Assembly: GCA_964019135.1 (NCBI GenBank)
Contig: OZ025252.1
Span: forward strand, 5,720,823-5,784,822
Length of the DNA: 64,000 nucleotides
Direction of reading: 5' to 3'
Origin: Arenicola marina
Lineage: Eukaryota > Annelida > Polychaeta > Arenicolidae
In this document: positions 1 to 11,200 of the stretch, piece after piece
Position numbering within the stretch: position 1 is the first letter of the stretch
Layout: every line of letters starts with the position of its first letter
Translations under genes and position numbers: made by a program
Notes under the pieces: model-generated
Database searches by the model: none
Told to the model about the DNA's origin: nothing
Seen by the model: the letters and a program-made list of their open reading frames with translations, nothing else

Positions 1-165
1 GCGGGCGTTGCGCTAAGAGGAAAGACTAAAAGAGGTGCGCGGGCGTTGCGCTAAGAGGAGAGGGTAAAAGAGGTGCGCGGGCGTTGCGCTAAGAGGAGAG
101 AGTGAGAGAGGTGCGCGGGCGTTGCGCTGAGAGAGAGTGAGAGGTGCGCTGGCGCTGCGCTGTCT
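1..165. repeat. 38-bp minisatellite, about four copies
   Basis: Units beginning GCGGGCGTTGCGCTAAGAGG start at 1, 39, 77 and 115, followed by a diverged partial unit near 147. The array is cut by the window edge, so its full length is unknown. No protein is implied. Confidence 0.9.
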
Positions 166-613
166 GCCAACTCCAACTGACTTCTGGCTGTGATGCAGGC
201 CCTTTTATACCCCTATCCCAGAGACGCTAACTCTGATGACGCTACCCTCTAAATTGACCAATGAGCGATAATGAAAGAAAAAGTATTTCTACACTTAAAA
301 ATAGGGCCAAAATGCTCATCAAGATTCTTCAAACCACTGGGGAACCTTGCTAAACAATTTGCATAAAAAGATGCATAAACTGTTCATAAGGATACTTACT
401 ATAAAATGGCTGATCTTCCAATTCTTCGCTGCGGCGTGACGTCACAATGACCTTGCGCATGCGTAACTAGCGTAAATAAAAGCACGTGTCTATCGCTCGG
501 GATGAAAACAAACGTCATTTTGTCGTCTGCTGTATGTGCAGGAACAGTGTGTACCTCTGCACGGTTCTGGTGCATGCATTTGTTCGTTGCCTTTCAGCCA
601 TTTTTTTTTAACC
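166..613. other. Non-coding flank, possible promoter side of the transposon nuclease gene
   Basis: No gene is seen. A TGACGTCA octamer lies near 437 and a GCGCATGCG palindrome near 456, about 160-180 bases before the first ATG of the nuclease gene at 614. I looked for a terminal inverted repeat matching the far side of the transposon (5.6-6.1 kb) and found none by eye. Confidence 0.4.
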
Positions 614-1159
614 ATGGCGTATAATTATTGCGAACGATTACCAACTGCCGCCCGCAAACGGTACATTTTAAAGATTGAAGTCGCTGGCTTAAGTGAATGC
701 CCATATAGACTACCGGCAGATAGGTGGCGCAATGATCCGACTGAATGGCCAGAAGTGACATATGCTGACTTGTACAACTACTTGGTGTCTTCTCATGGTG
801 AGTAATTTATGCTAAGTTTAGTTGGACTCTTAATAATAATAAAATAACAAGTATATTTTTGGGCAGAGGAGGGGAATAACAGACTTATAGATCTAGATCC
901 ACTATAGATCTACGCTTAAAATATGTGGAAATAGACTTGATGTAAAATTAAGCTCATTGTGATAAAAATGTGCTGGACAAATTTCATTTCGTTGAAATAT
1001 AGCGAAATTAAATAGTGTATTAACAATAAGCTGGGCATTATTCTCCACACTTCCTTACATGAGGTGCAAATGACAATTTAAAATAACTGAAAATGTGATT
1101 GTGTAGTATCTCGGTACCGGTCCGGTGCGACATAAATAGACCAAAAACAACCTGCGCCA

Positions 1160-1345
1160 ACGGGATGATCCCTTTGGCGCATCGCGTTTGACGTTAGGCT
1201 CCGAACGTCCTGGGAAGCGAAAGGTCGGTGGTTCGAGCCCGAGCCATGGCGGGAACCCAAACAACTTTCCGGGTAAGTTCGTGACCCTTGATCCCCGTAT
1301 ACAGGGGTAGGTCCTTGGAGGGGTCCACGGAGGGCAGGGGCCGAG
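1160..1345 (+). mobile_element. tRNA-derived SINE-like repeat in an intron of the nuclease gene
   Basis: A B-box-like GGTGGTTCGAGCCC lies at about 1226-1239, with an A-box-like stretch upstream near 1180-1200. It sits in the 798-1932 intron. Tail and target duplications are not clear. It is not a functional tRNA, because no cloverleaf could be formed by eye. Confidence 0.4.
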
Positions 1346-2339
1346 AGATATCACAATTGTCTTATATGCATTACGTTATGACTGATACACTGAATATTTA
1401 CGGACCTCTATAATGTGTCCCATTACGGATTAATTGACACCAGTTCCAATGCATTTCACGAGGAAGAAGAGTACCGCGAATAGTATTTATTGCTCTAGAC
1501 CATGCCAGTAATGAATTGAATGTAATATATAAAAGGAACATGTAAAAAACAACGCATTCAGTAAATAACAACACATTTGGAAACATGGATATAGTATGGC
1601 ACATGAACAGAGCAATTTATATCTTCATTGCCTACCCTGTATTTAGATATCCTGCATACAATAACTATATTTACTGTTCAAGAGAATTCATTATAGCATA
1701 TCGAACGATAAAGGCATTATTATTATTTCAGCAATACCTCAAAGAGGCAGTATTAAATTAAGGTATTCTGTCCCTAAAAACAGACAGGGCTTCATATTAT
1801 AGCTAAAATTTAAAAAAAATTAACTAACATATGAGCATATCGACATTTTACATAACCATAATTTTAATAACCTTTTTTGATTTTTTTGAACAAATTTTTG
1901 ATAACTTTAGTAAATTGTTACTTTTCTTCCAGGCCCTTATGATGGGAAGGCCATGAAAGATTGGAGAGGGCTAGACTCCTACAAAAGTGTATTAGCTGGC
2001 TGGGTGCAAACCGTGCAGCATACGAAAACAGACACTGGAGTTGTGTTCATGACCCAAGTGCGTCCTTCCCAAAGGGTAACAGAGGAGCCCCATAAGCCAT
2101 GGGCTGCAGTAGATCCTTTAGGCAACATTTTGGCGGCACATTGCAATTGCATGGCAGGGTAGGTATCTGTATTAACTTCATACATGTACGCCAGATATAC
2201 AAGTTCAATGTGGTTATGATGGCAAGATAAGATCAAATACAATTTTACTTAGTCTCTATAAAAAAGGTTCAAAGAGTCATGTCCATTAGCACTTACACGC
2301 TATTGTAACCGACAATGACACCCGGATAACATTAGTCTA

Positions 2340-2392
2340 TATCTATTGTATTCTATTCTATTGTCTTTTCTATTCTATTCTATTCTATTATA
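2340..2392. repeat. Pentanucleotide microsatellite (TCTAT)n, imperfect
   Basis: Repeated TATTC/TCTAT units fill this stretch of the intron just before the SWIM exon acceptor. Confidence 0.7.
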
Positions 2393-2756
2393 ATTATAAT
2401 CTGTATTCAGGCTTGGTGAGTCCTGCACCCACATCGGAGCTCTGCTTTGGAAGGTGGAAATGGCAGTCCGCCATGGCTACACTGCGAGAACGTGTACAGA
2501 GGAAGCCTGCCGATGGAATGTCGACTTCGTTAAGAAAGTGAAACCCGCCCCTGTCTCCCGCATTCAATTGTGGGTATGGGTATGGGTTCCCATTTTCCAT
2601 ATTACGCCGTATATACTACCGTATATCCCAATGACTGTAACACACCACTCGCGAGCGTCGTTTAAAACACAATGCATGGGCTATCATATCAATTGGTGAA
2701 ATAATAAAATGACATATGAAAAATTAGAAATAAAGCTTAATCTAATAATTTAGAAT

Positions 2757-2781
2757 ATATATATATATATATATATATATA
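2757..2781. repeat. (AT)n microsatellite
   Basis: About twelve AT dinucleotides in the intron between the SWIM exon and the next exon. Confidence 0.85.
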
Positions 2782-4330
2782 TCCATCTATATAGGCCTAC
2801 ACTGCGACACTGTATAGACTTCTGCTATTTATTGCAGTAAAAACGAAACATCCTCCAGAAAGCGGCGTGCGACAGAATTTCAAACCCCAACGGCTGAGGA
2901 AAAGAAGTCTTTCTTGGACAGAATTGCCGGATTCTCCAAAAAACCTATGGCTCTAAGTTTATTTCACGAATACTCTCTTCTTCTCTTCTCCCTTCGCCCC
3001 TAATCCGCAACACGCTTCTGATATAGTTAGTTTACCGCCACCCCTTACCGATTTGTACTCCCAAATAACACAACATCACTTCCCACTGACCTGAAAGCCC
3101 AAACTTACAAAATAATGCAGGAGTTCACCATCAGCCGGGATCAAATTAATGAAATCGAACGAGTAACGAGGAATCAGGCCCAAAGTTTGGTTTGGTTTCG
3201 TCAGCGGGCTGGTCGTATCACCAGTTCCGTGGTCCATCGTGTCCTCCGTACCAGCATGACGTGCCCCGCGACCAGCCTGTTAAGGGCTATCTGTTCCGAC
3301 AAGCCCCAGCGTATCACGTCACCCCCAGTAGAGTGGGGCAAGAAGCACGAGGCGGAGGCAATAGCAGCCTGTGTTGACGCTGAGTCACACCAGCACGTGT
3401 CCCTGGAGAGGGAACGGACAGGCTTAAGGATCCATCCTGATCATCCGTTTTTTGGGGCTTCGCCTGACGCGACGCCTTGCTCAGGTGTGTCTGCCACGGA
3501 CCTAGGCTGTTAGAGGTAAAATGCCCTTGGTCGGCTCGCGACCTCTCGCTTGACGAAGCCTTCGCTATGAAAGACTTTTATTTGACGCGAAGCGAGGGAT
3601 TAAAAGAAAAGCACCCATATTATGCGCAAGTACAGCTCCAGATGGCAGTATGGGAACTGTACCAATGTATTTTTGCCATATGGACGCCGAGCTGGCTCAT
3701 AAGGCAACATGTTACCCGCGATGACAGGTTTCTGGAGTCACTGATTGACACTGGTAAAACGTTTTTTGCATCCCACATATTGCCTGAACTTTTAACGCGT
3801 CGCGTCACTTCGGACCAGAGCTTGACCGCCATCCCTGTTACTAGTGGGGGAGAGACTTCCGCAGCCCGTACCAGCACGGTGCGCCGCGAGTACTGTATCT
3901 GCCACACTCCTTAGGAGGATGGCAGCGTATACGTAGGCTGTGATGGGGAAACATGCCAAATTGAGTGGTTTCATCTGTCCTGTGTAAATTTGAAACGTGT
4001 CCCACAAAAAATCATGGTATTGCACTACCTGTAAGAAAGGCAGAAAGAACCGGCCTAACCAGAGTAAATAGGCTCAATATTATATATTATGTAACGCATT
4101 TTCCCTTTTTTGTGTGGAAAAAGTACTGTTTCCACGGCGTGGACCCCCCCCCCCCCCCCCCCGTCGTAAAAACAATATTTGGTGAGCCTCCCTGGTTTTT
4201 TAGAGGCATCCCCCACGGGTCGCAAGTTTTCATTGGACCCTTCCATTTTCAAATTCCTGGATCCGCCCTTTTTATGTCGTTCCAATACAAGACCTTAAGT
4301 GTCACAGAAGGATTCCTATTGTATCATTAC

Positions 4331-5598
4331 TCAGTGTTTTACGATACTCTCACCAAGGTTGGTAAGAATGGCACACACGCGAACGATTTTGTCGATTCTT
4401 GCCAGAACAGCATTGTCAGTTTCTTCAGATCTAGATTTCAGTGAAGCCATTCGCAGGGTACCTTTCAAAATTCTGTATCGGTTTCTCATCAAGCCAATTA
4501 CCCTTTCAATGTGAATGCGTACAGGGGATATCTTTCTGGATTGCTCTACTTCGTGCGCAGACAACTGGTTCTTGCCTTTGGTAAAGGCTGGTATAATTAA
4601 TTCGACGCCGATAGCGGCGAATTTTACTCCTCGATCTACCAAGATTTGGTCTTCATGCATGTGATACTTTGAACTGATAAAATCTGATGATCGCACCAGC
4701 TCAACGTCAGCCACCCTTCCCCCCCCCCCCCCCACACTGTCGACAGGTAAGAAACACACCATAATGGTGAACAGGCTATGAACATTTTAACTGTAGAGGG
4801 GTGCTTATAATTGGACCACAGCTGTGCTCTTGCTTCCAACTTTGAAGGTCTCTCTGCAAATATTTCAAAACAATCGGCAATACCAGTTAAACGAGGAAAG
4901 TTACTCTTGAAGACAAACGGTAAGGTTGCGATAATTGCCTCTCGATCTGGCCATGCTACTAGAAACTCCAACTTCGAGTGAATAATCTGGATCCACCGCC
5001 AAAAAATGCCCCATATCGTTGAAGATGAAATCCCCTTTTGTCTTGCCAAATATTCCAGAGGGATATCGTGCCTCAAATGCACCAGTGTCAGGATAAACTG
5101 ATCTTCAGCTGATACTAGTGAACCCATATTTTTAGACACTATGTTAACTGCGCAGTGGTCAAATACCTCCTTTGCAACCAAAATGGACAACCCTGTCAGG
5201 TAACGACAGGATCCGCTATCATTCATTATGTGTATAGAAGACAGCTGTGATTCTAGCTGCTTCTTTTGCATAGTTTTAACTTCTTCCCGAAGGTTGTCCC
5301 TCTCCGCGCGCAAGGAATTTATCTCCAATAAAAACGACCTTCGCTCTCTTTCCCCAACAGACTCGCTGAATGCATTATAATTAAGGGGTGAAACTTCACT
5401 CTCTGTTGCGCTGTATATATGATCAAGGTCATAAAGCTCATGCTGGGACATCGTTATGTCGCTTGGCGAGACTTGTTGCGTATCATACGTGGCTGGCTCC
5501 GGGGTATGGTTGTCCAGGTGAGGAATTGTGGCGGCCGAAGTGATATCTGGATCTATGATTGATAGGGAGTTATTAAAGGATCGAAAAGTATTTTTCAC
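4331..5598 (-). pseudogene. DDE transposase (HTH_Tnp_4 / DDE_Tnp_4 type), frameshifted
   Basis: The 5' part (5598-4636) has a Ser/Thr-rich head, a coiled coil (about residues 85-115, rich in Glu, Arg and Leu), a helix-turn-helix region (EYLARQKGISSSTIWGIFWRW) and the start of the DDE fold with the first Asp in TGIADCFEIF. The 3' part (about 4762-4331) continues in another frame with the second block (ILVDRGVKF) and a third block (RIHIERVIGLMRNRYRIL) holding the Glu. The two frames are split at a run of Cs at 4721-4734, so replication slippage is the likely cause. The first in-frame codon at 5598 is GTG just after a stop. A real start is either an internal ATG (near 5450) or an upstream exon; a stop-free stretch on - at 5830-5995 is a weak candidate. 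Confidence 0.75.
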
Positions 5599-5599
5599 A

Positions 5600-6780
5600 T
5601 GTTATTAGCTTTCGTGGACTAGGGATGATACAAAACATTTATAAATCTAACTGTCATAATTTGGCAATATCAGCGTCAATGCGAATAAGGGAACTTCAGT
5701 TTGTAAACCAATGAGACAAGTTTCACGTTACATAGCGATGGTTATAGGGAAAACTACTTTTAAAAGCGCACCGTGTAGCAATTCTGATCTATCCAAGTCT
5801 ATCTCCTTCACCTCTTCTCCTGCATCTTGTGCACATCTCTTCGTTTTTTCTGCTGAGTATATTGTTTTGCAAGATTTGAGGTTAACATTTCTACGAAACT
5901 ATATTTATGCTGTGATAATGTATCTGCATGTGTTTTACATTTTGTTAAAACTGCCCCAAACTCATCGCTTTCCCACCATTTTTTTATATTGCAGGTAAAA
6001 TAATTTGTCTATTGAATGAGACGGAGGGGAAAGATTGCTGTGTGCCTTAAGAGAGAAATAAAATTATGTACCTGCTCTATCTCCGTGTGCTTTCCTTTTT
6101 TTGTAGCCGATCGTAACGCTCCACGCTACTCTGCCCACGTGACATCGTGTTGCTTGTTCGATTTGGGAGCAGCGTCGGTGTAAAGTCCACATGGCTGGGG
6201 TCTCTACTGGGCTTTCCTTCTATACGAATAAAATTAAGCTGTCTGTCCCACTATGCCGCAGCATGCAAGAGCGCATTGGCAACAGCAGCCGCCTTGAACC
6301 TATATATTCAACCGTCGCTCTTAGATGTGTCAAAGCTATTGCAGGTGTCAACACAACCACTGGGTGATTATCACCTTATCCCGCACATAATATCGTATTC
6401 GGGTGCGGCGGGCTACCTGGCTTGGTGCCAACAGTAATATTTTTCCCAACGCATTATCGCCCGAACCGTCATCATAGCAAACAAATCCCGTACTGTCTCG
6501 CGCCCACAACTTCCCATCAGTAGCAAGAGAACGAACTCTGCCCGGGGAACTCTGCCCTGGGAACCATGCCTATAACCACTGATAACACGCTGCTCTTAAC
6601 ATCAGTCACAGCAGTATCCAATTTTACAGGATAGTTAAGCGGACTACACGTCAATTCAATAGATCCAACCAGGACGTCAGGCAGATTTTATCCACTGAAG
6701 GTAGTAGTACTACGTTAAATGACGAACAACGGACGGGAAACAGCCCCTTTTTTTACTCAATCAACCCTTCTTTTTTTCAC
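5600..6780. other. No supported gene
   Basis: On - at about 5995-5830 there is a stop-free run of 56 codons containing WWESDEFGAVLTKC, followed by a second open frame to about 5745. It might be a 5' exon of the transposase, but no domain was recognised. The + strand frame at 6147-6437 shows no family features. Confidence 0.3.
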
Positions 6781-7034
6781 TGAATCAATCTATGAGCTTG
6801 GGTCTTAGTTTTACTGGACTGATATTCGTTTATTAGCGTGCTTTAGCCGCAATTTGAGTATTCTGTACTGGATGCACAATAATTGCACAGAAAGTGTTTA
6901 AATATCTTGAATCAATCTATGAGCTTGGGCCTTAGTTTTACTGGACTGATATTCGTTTATCAGCGTGCTTTAGCCGCAATTTGAGTATTCTGTACTGGAT
7001 GCACAATAATTGCACAGAAAGTGTTTAAATATCT
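6781..7034. repeat. 127-bp direct tandem duplication
   Basis: TGAATCAATCTATGAGCTTG begins at 6781 and again at 6908. The two units are nearly identical through GTGTTTAAATATCT, differing at a few positions such as GGGTCTT versus GGGCCTT. Confidence 0.9.
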
Positions 7035-7349
7035 TTAACATTTATGTCACGTTATTCAGTAGCTCCCGGTCTCAATTCATGTCAATATAATTATCTATAT
7101 TATTTCTGCCCAATGTCTACCTTCTGCCTCCTACTATTTAACGTATAAAACAAAATACTGTCATACTGTTATTTCTTTCGTTTATTAATACGAACGCTAG
7201 ACGTCCCGCGAGCGGAGCGAGCCGGGCGGCTAGTCATTATAAAAACGTCCCAGGGATACAGGCTTCTTTTAGAAACGAAGAACCGTTAGGCCTAGAAATG
7301 AACGTTTAGTTTGATATTATTGGGAGATTAGCCAACGATGTCTATCATA

Positions 7350-8187
7350 ACGCACCCTGAGATCCACCTCCGCGTCACGTATACCTGTCACCATGAGATC
7401 CGCCCCCGCGTCACGCATACCTGTCACCATGAGATCCGCCCCCGCGTCACGTATACGTCACCCTGAGCCGCCCCCGCGTCACGTATACCTGTCACCCTGA
7501 GATCCACCTCCGCGTCACGTATACCTGTCACCATGAGATCCGCCCCCGCGTCACGTATACCTGTCACCCTGAGATCCACCCCTGCGTCACGTATACGTCA
7601 CCCTGAGATCCACCCCGGTGTCACGTATACCTGTCACCCTGAGATCCACCCCCGCGTCACGTATACCTGTCACCCTGAGATCCACCCCCGCGTCACGTAT
7701 ACCTGTCACCCTGAGATCCAGCCCCACGTCACGCATACCTGTCACCCTGAGATCCACCCCTGCGTCACGTATACCTGTCACCCTGAGATCCACCCCCGCG
7801 TCACGTATACCTGTCACCCTGGGATCTTCCCCCGCGTCACGTATACCTGTCACCCTGGGATCCGCCCCGCGTCACATATACCTGTCACTATGGGATCCGC
7901 CCCCGTGTCACGTATACCTGTCACCCTGGGATCCGCCCCGCGTCACATATACCTGTCACTATGGGATCCGCCCCCGTGTCACGTATACCTGTCACCCTGG
8001 GATCCGTCCCCGTGTCACGTAGACCTGTCACCCTGGGATCCACCCCCGCGTCACGTATACCTGTCACCCTTGGATCCGCCCCAGCGTCACGTATGCCTGT
8101 CACCCTTGGATCCGCCCCAGCGTCACGTATACCTGTCATCCTGGGATCCGTCTAGGTCGGCCCCGCGTCACGTATACGCATCCTGAA
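7350..8187. repeat. 36-bp minisatellite
   Basis: The unit is GAGATCCACCCCCGCGTCAC followed by GTATACCTGTCACCCT, about 23 copies with point changes and a few short units. Because 36 is a multiple of three, reading frames stay open on both strands (for example 7533-8186 on +). These frames are repeat artefacts. Confidence 0.92.
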
Positions 8188-8574
8188 CATCTCACTAAAC
8201 AAGAGTCAGACCGCCTTCTTGTTCCTAATTATTACGCGAGAACACGCCATTAATTACATGTGTACATACGCGTCCAGTTTTTTTAACTTCATTGACATTT
8301 TCGCTGAGCTATTGTTTCACTCATATTGCAATGTGTATTTGGGTGAAAATGAGCCCTCCCCGGTTATGTACAGCCGTTCTTGAAACATATTTAAATTTAT
8401 GCATAGAACAGTAATTATTAAAGCAATCTGGATGCTATATGACTCACGGTTATGTAAGTGTGACACTTTTTATTCACGAAATCTGAAGAAACTTTTGGCA
8501 TAAACTCTGAATGATAAATGTGAAAGCTGTAGATTTCGCTCCAAGTGACGTAGATGCCGGCTCGGGCTGATCGT
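8188..8574. other. No gene seen
   Basis: AT-richer unique sequence with no exon-like stretch that I could support. Confidence 0.4.
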
Positions 8575-8735
8575 CTCTAATACCAAGGGACGGTCTGAAA
8601 ACCTGCGACCGAGGGGGCGCGGGGGGGGGGGGTTCTCGGAGAACCCGACTTTTACAGTGTATGTTCAAGTTCCCAAGGGACGGGGAGTTGCAACCCTCCT
8701 AAGCCCCCCCCCTCCCTTCTAGATCCGCCCCTAAT
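8575..8735. mobile_element. MITE-like copy of the CAGGGGCGGATC-end family, degraded
   Basis: It shares a body with the better copy at 47472-47746: CTGCGACCGAGGGGG, a G run, GAGAACCCGACTTTTACAGT, then TTCCCAAGGG. It ends in CTAGATCCGCCCCTAATTA. The left end is decayed. Confidence 0.6.
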
Positions 8736-9089
8736 TACCCCCCCCCCGCGCCCCCTGGGGGATATTGGCCACTATTCCTAATACTGCTGCAGAATAAAAT
8801 AACGAGCATTAGGCCTATATACTTATGGCGTGATAATATATTAGGATTAGGCTACTATTTTGAAAGTCCTTTTGGACCTGCGAGTTTCTGCTGTCAAAAA
8901 ATGCTTCCAATTAACAGCGAGTAGCAATTCTTTTTCCTCCGACTCCGAGTCAGAATTGATAACGAACTCAGAATCGATAACAACAAACGCGCGGTTTGGA
9001 CTTTTGGTTTACTGAAAGATTACCGGATTAATTACGGGGTGCAACGAAAATACCTCGCGAACGGTGCATGCAGGAAGTAGACAAAAGCG

Positions 9090-9567
9090 CACGTGTGTGA
9101 GAGCCCAAAACGTCCGACTGCCCAAAACAGGCCAGGATCAGGATTTTGACACCTACAACATAAGGCACAGTTAGATACAACTCGAGCATCCACGAATAAA
9201 TATATTACAAGAACCATGACCAGAGTTTGTCCATGTCTTTAAGGTGGTCCCGACCTCGCATAGTTATTGTTTAATTGATAGATCTACTGCCGGAGGGTGT
9301 GACAAAGGGGGCAAAGAGGCCAATTAAGGCTGTAAGATACCGCTAACGTTTATTTTTCCGTGCCTTGTTATGCACCGCCCGCACCGCCCCCCCCCCCCCC
9401 TCCCCCCACCACCTCGTACATTACTATCTAAGAGATACAAAACGAGCGTATCGCGGTTTTATATTGCCAGATTGTGAATGATTGAAACGTCAAATGTAAC
9501 TGTTCGTTGGTTCTTAGCTATGTAGGACGTTTTGGGTAGTCGGACGTTTTGGGCTCTCACACACGTG
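9090..9567. mobile_element. MITE with 39-bp terminal inverted repeats
   Basis: The left arm (9090-9128) starts CACGTGTGTGAGAGCCCAAA and the right arm (9529-9567) is its reverse complement with one mismatch. The interior of about 400 bases has a C run at 9389-9406 and no transposase. Target duplications are not evident. Confidence 0.8.
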
Positions 9568-9984
9568 CTATATAGCATGTGTATTGGGGGTATCTTTTTC
9601 CTCATAAATGTCATTGTGTTGTCATGCATATCTTTCCAGCAGGGCTATGCCCAATGCGAATAGCAATATATAGGAACTTTTTGCATGAAGGTAATGCAAC
9701 AAAAATTGTTTTGGTCACGACATGCAGTTGTTTACTTCAAACGTCTTCAAGTAGGTCAAACTGAAGATAACACCCTTGCGGTAGCGGCTCAGCTTTGGTT
9801 CTATATACGGCTGTGGTATGATGACTCATGTTCTTTGCAATCTGTTTAGCTTTGACTAAAGAGCGTACAGTGGGTAATCACTGGGAAGAGTCTAGGTAGA
9901 GGGGAGCCATGTCTCCGGGAGTAAGTAACGCCCACTCTTTGCGAAGAGAGACACGAACTCTCTCGTGTCCTACACAAACATAGT
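9568..9984. other. No gene seen
   Basis: Short open frames only, without recognisable domains or convincing splice sites. Confidence 0.35.
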
Positions 9985-10070
9985 CCATTGCATATGTGGG
10001 AATCGAACCGATAACCTGGTTGGCCTAGCAGAGCAGGATGTGCTCAGTGTTAGACCGATGTACTAGGATT
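9985..10070 (-). mobile_element. tRNA-derived SINE fragment
   Basis: On - the sequence reads like a tRNA 3' half with a B-box GGTTCGATTCCC (about 10008-10019) and an upstream part TCTAACACTGAGCACATCC. It adjoins the minisatellite that begins near 10105. Confidence 0.45.
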
Positions 10071-10104
10071 GACCTTGCCAATCAATGGAGTGTTTGTTCC
10101 AGAA

Positions 10105-10535
10105 CCCGAGACCCAGCCCAGGGATCCCTCCCAGCCCAGGGAGCCCTCCCAGCCCAGGGAGCCCTCCTAGTCCATTGAACCCACCCAGCCCAGGGGGCCC
10201 TCCCAGCCCAGGGAGCCCTCCCAGCCCAGGGAGCCCTCCTAGTCCATTGAACCCACCCAGCCCAGGGGGCCCTCCCAGCCCAGGGAGCCTCCCAGCCCAG
10301 GGGGCCCTCCCAGCCCAGGGAGCCATCCCAGCCCATGAGGCCCTCCCAGCCCAGGGAGCCCTTCCAGCCCAGGGAGCCCTCCCAGCCCAGGGGGCCCTCC
10401 CAGCCCAGGGAGCCCTCCCAGCCCAGGGAGCCCTCCCAGCCCAGGGAGCCCTCCCAGCCCAGGGAGCCCTCCCAGCCTAGGGAGCCCTCCCAGCCCAGGG
10501 AGCCCTCCTAGCCTAGGGAGCCAGTGGTCGCAAGC
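10105..10535. repeat. 18-bp minisatellite (CCCAGCCCAGGGAGCCCT)n
   Basis: About 24 units, with an interspersed variant TAGTCCATTGAACCCACC occurring twice. Frames through it look collagen-like on - but are repeat artefacts. Confidence 0.92.
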
Positions 10536-10544
10536 TAGGCTTGT

Positions 10545-11200
10545 AAGAGGGTTCCCTGGGCTGGGAGGGCTCTCTAGTCTTGTGGGAGGGTTCTCTGGGC
10601 TGGGAGGGCATTCTAGGCTTGTGGGAGGGTTCCCTGGGCTGAAAGGGCTCTCTAGGCTTTGGGATGGTTCCCTGGGCTGGGAGGGCTCTCTAGGCTTGTG
10701 GCAGGGCTCTCTAGTCTTGTGGGAGGGTTGCCTGGGTTGGGAGGGCTCTCTAGGCTTGTGGCAGGGCTCTCTAGTCTTGTGGGAGGGTTCCCTGGGCTGG
10801 GAGGGCATTCTATGCTTGTGGGAGGGTTCCCTGGGCTGGGAGGGCATTCTAGGTTTGTGAGAGGGTTCCCTGGGCTGGGAGGGCTCTCTAGTATTGTGGG
10901 AGGGTTCCCTGGTCTGGGAGGGGATTCTAGGCTTGTGAGAGGGTTCCCTGGGCTGAGGGGGGGGGGGGGTCTCTAGACTTGTGGGAGGGTTCCCTGGGCT
11001 GGAAGGGCTCTCTAGGTTTGTGGGAGGGGGGGGGGGGCTTCCTGGATTGGGAGGGTTTCCTGGGCTGGGCTGGGAGGGCTCCCTAGGCTGGAAGGACTCC
11101 CTAGGCTTCTGGGAGGGTTCCCTGGGCTGGGAGGGCTCTCTAGGTTTGTGGGAGAGGGAGGAGGGGGGGGGGCTTCCTGGATTGAGAGGGTTCCCTGTGC
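10545..11200. repeat. Minisatellite in inverted orientation to the previous array
   Basis: The core GGGCTGGGAGGGCTCTCTAG is close to the reverse complement of the preceding unit, expanded to about 39 bp with TTGTGGGAGGGTTCCCT. G runs interrupt it at about 10957, 11027 and 11164. Confidence 0.88.

Larger units (their letters stand above)
614..4070 (+). pseudogene. Transposon-encoded SWIM zinc finger / YqaJ nuclease / PHD finger protein, broken
   Basis: Exons read from phase-compatible junctions: 614-797, 1933-2158, 2411-2569 and 2838 to about 3003, then exonic sequence from about 3085 to 4070. The second and third exons join to give a SWIM finger (CNC...C-x-H: HCNCMAG then GESCTHIG). Residues from 3115 on are YqaJ-like: WFRQRAGRITSS, GASPDA, then LEVKCPWSARD, which fits the nuclease core with its Asp and E-x-K. 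A C4HC3 PHD finger ends the protein (YCICH..., VGCDG, EWFHLSCVNL). Breaks: a frame change between 3003 and 3115 (or a missed junction), one at about 3470-3490 inside the nuclease core, a TAG at 3912-3914 inside the PHD finger, and a one-base slip near 4015. A role in transposition is inferred from the neighbouring transposase. Confidence 0.65.
614..5598. mobile_element. Decayed DNA transposon, ISL2EU/IS4EU-like (YqaJ nuclease plus DDE transposase)
   Basis: Two genes face each other tail to tail: a split SWIM-YqaJ-PHD gene on + (614 to about 4070) and a DDE transposase on - (5598 to 4331), with about 260 bases between them. From family knowledge, ISL2EU/IS4EU-type eukaryotic transposons pair a DDE transposase with a YqaJ-type nuclease, so the pair points to one element rather than two host genes. 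Both genes carry frameshifts or stops, so this copy is probably not autonomous. The limits given are those of the coding parts. Terminal inverted repeats and target duplications were not found, so true ends may lie outside this span. Confidence 0.65.

Noticed and set aside
3965..4444. A 159-codon + frame
   Set aside because: It begins in the wrong frame of the PHD finger, crosses the 20-base C run at 4144, and overlaps the transposase 3' end.
7533..8186. A 217-codon + frame and shorter - frames
   Set aside because: They are products of the 36-bp minisatellite.
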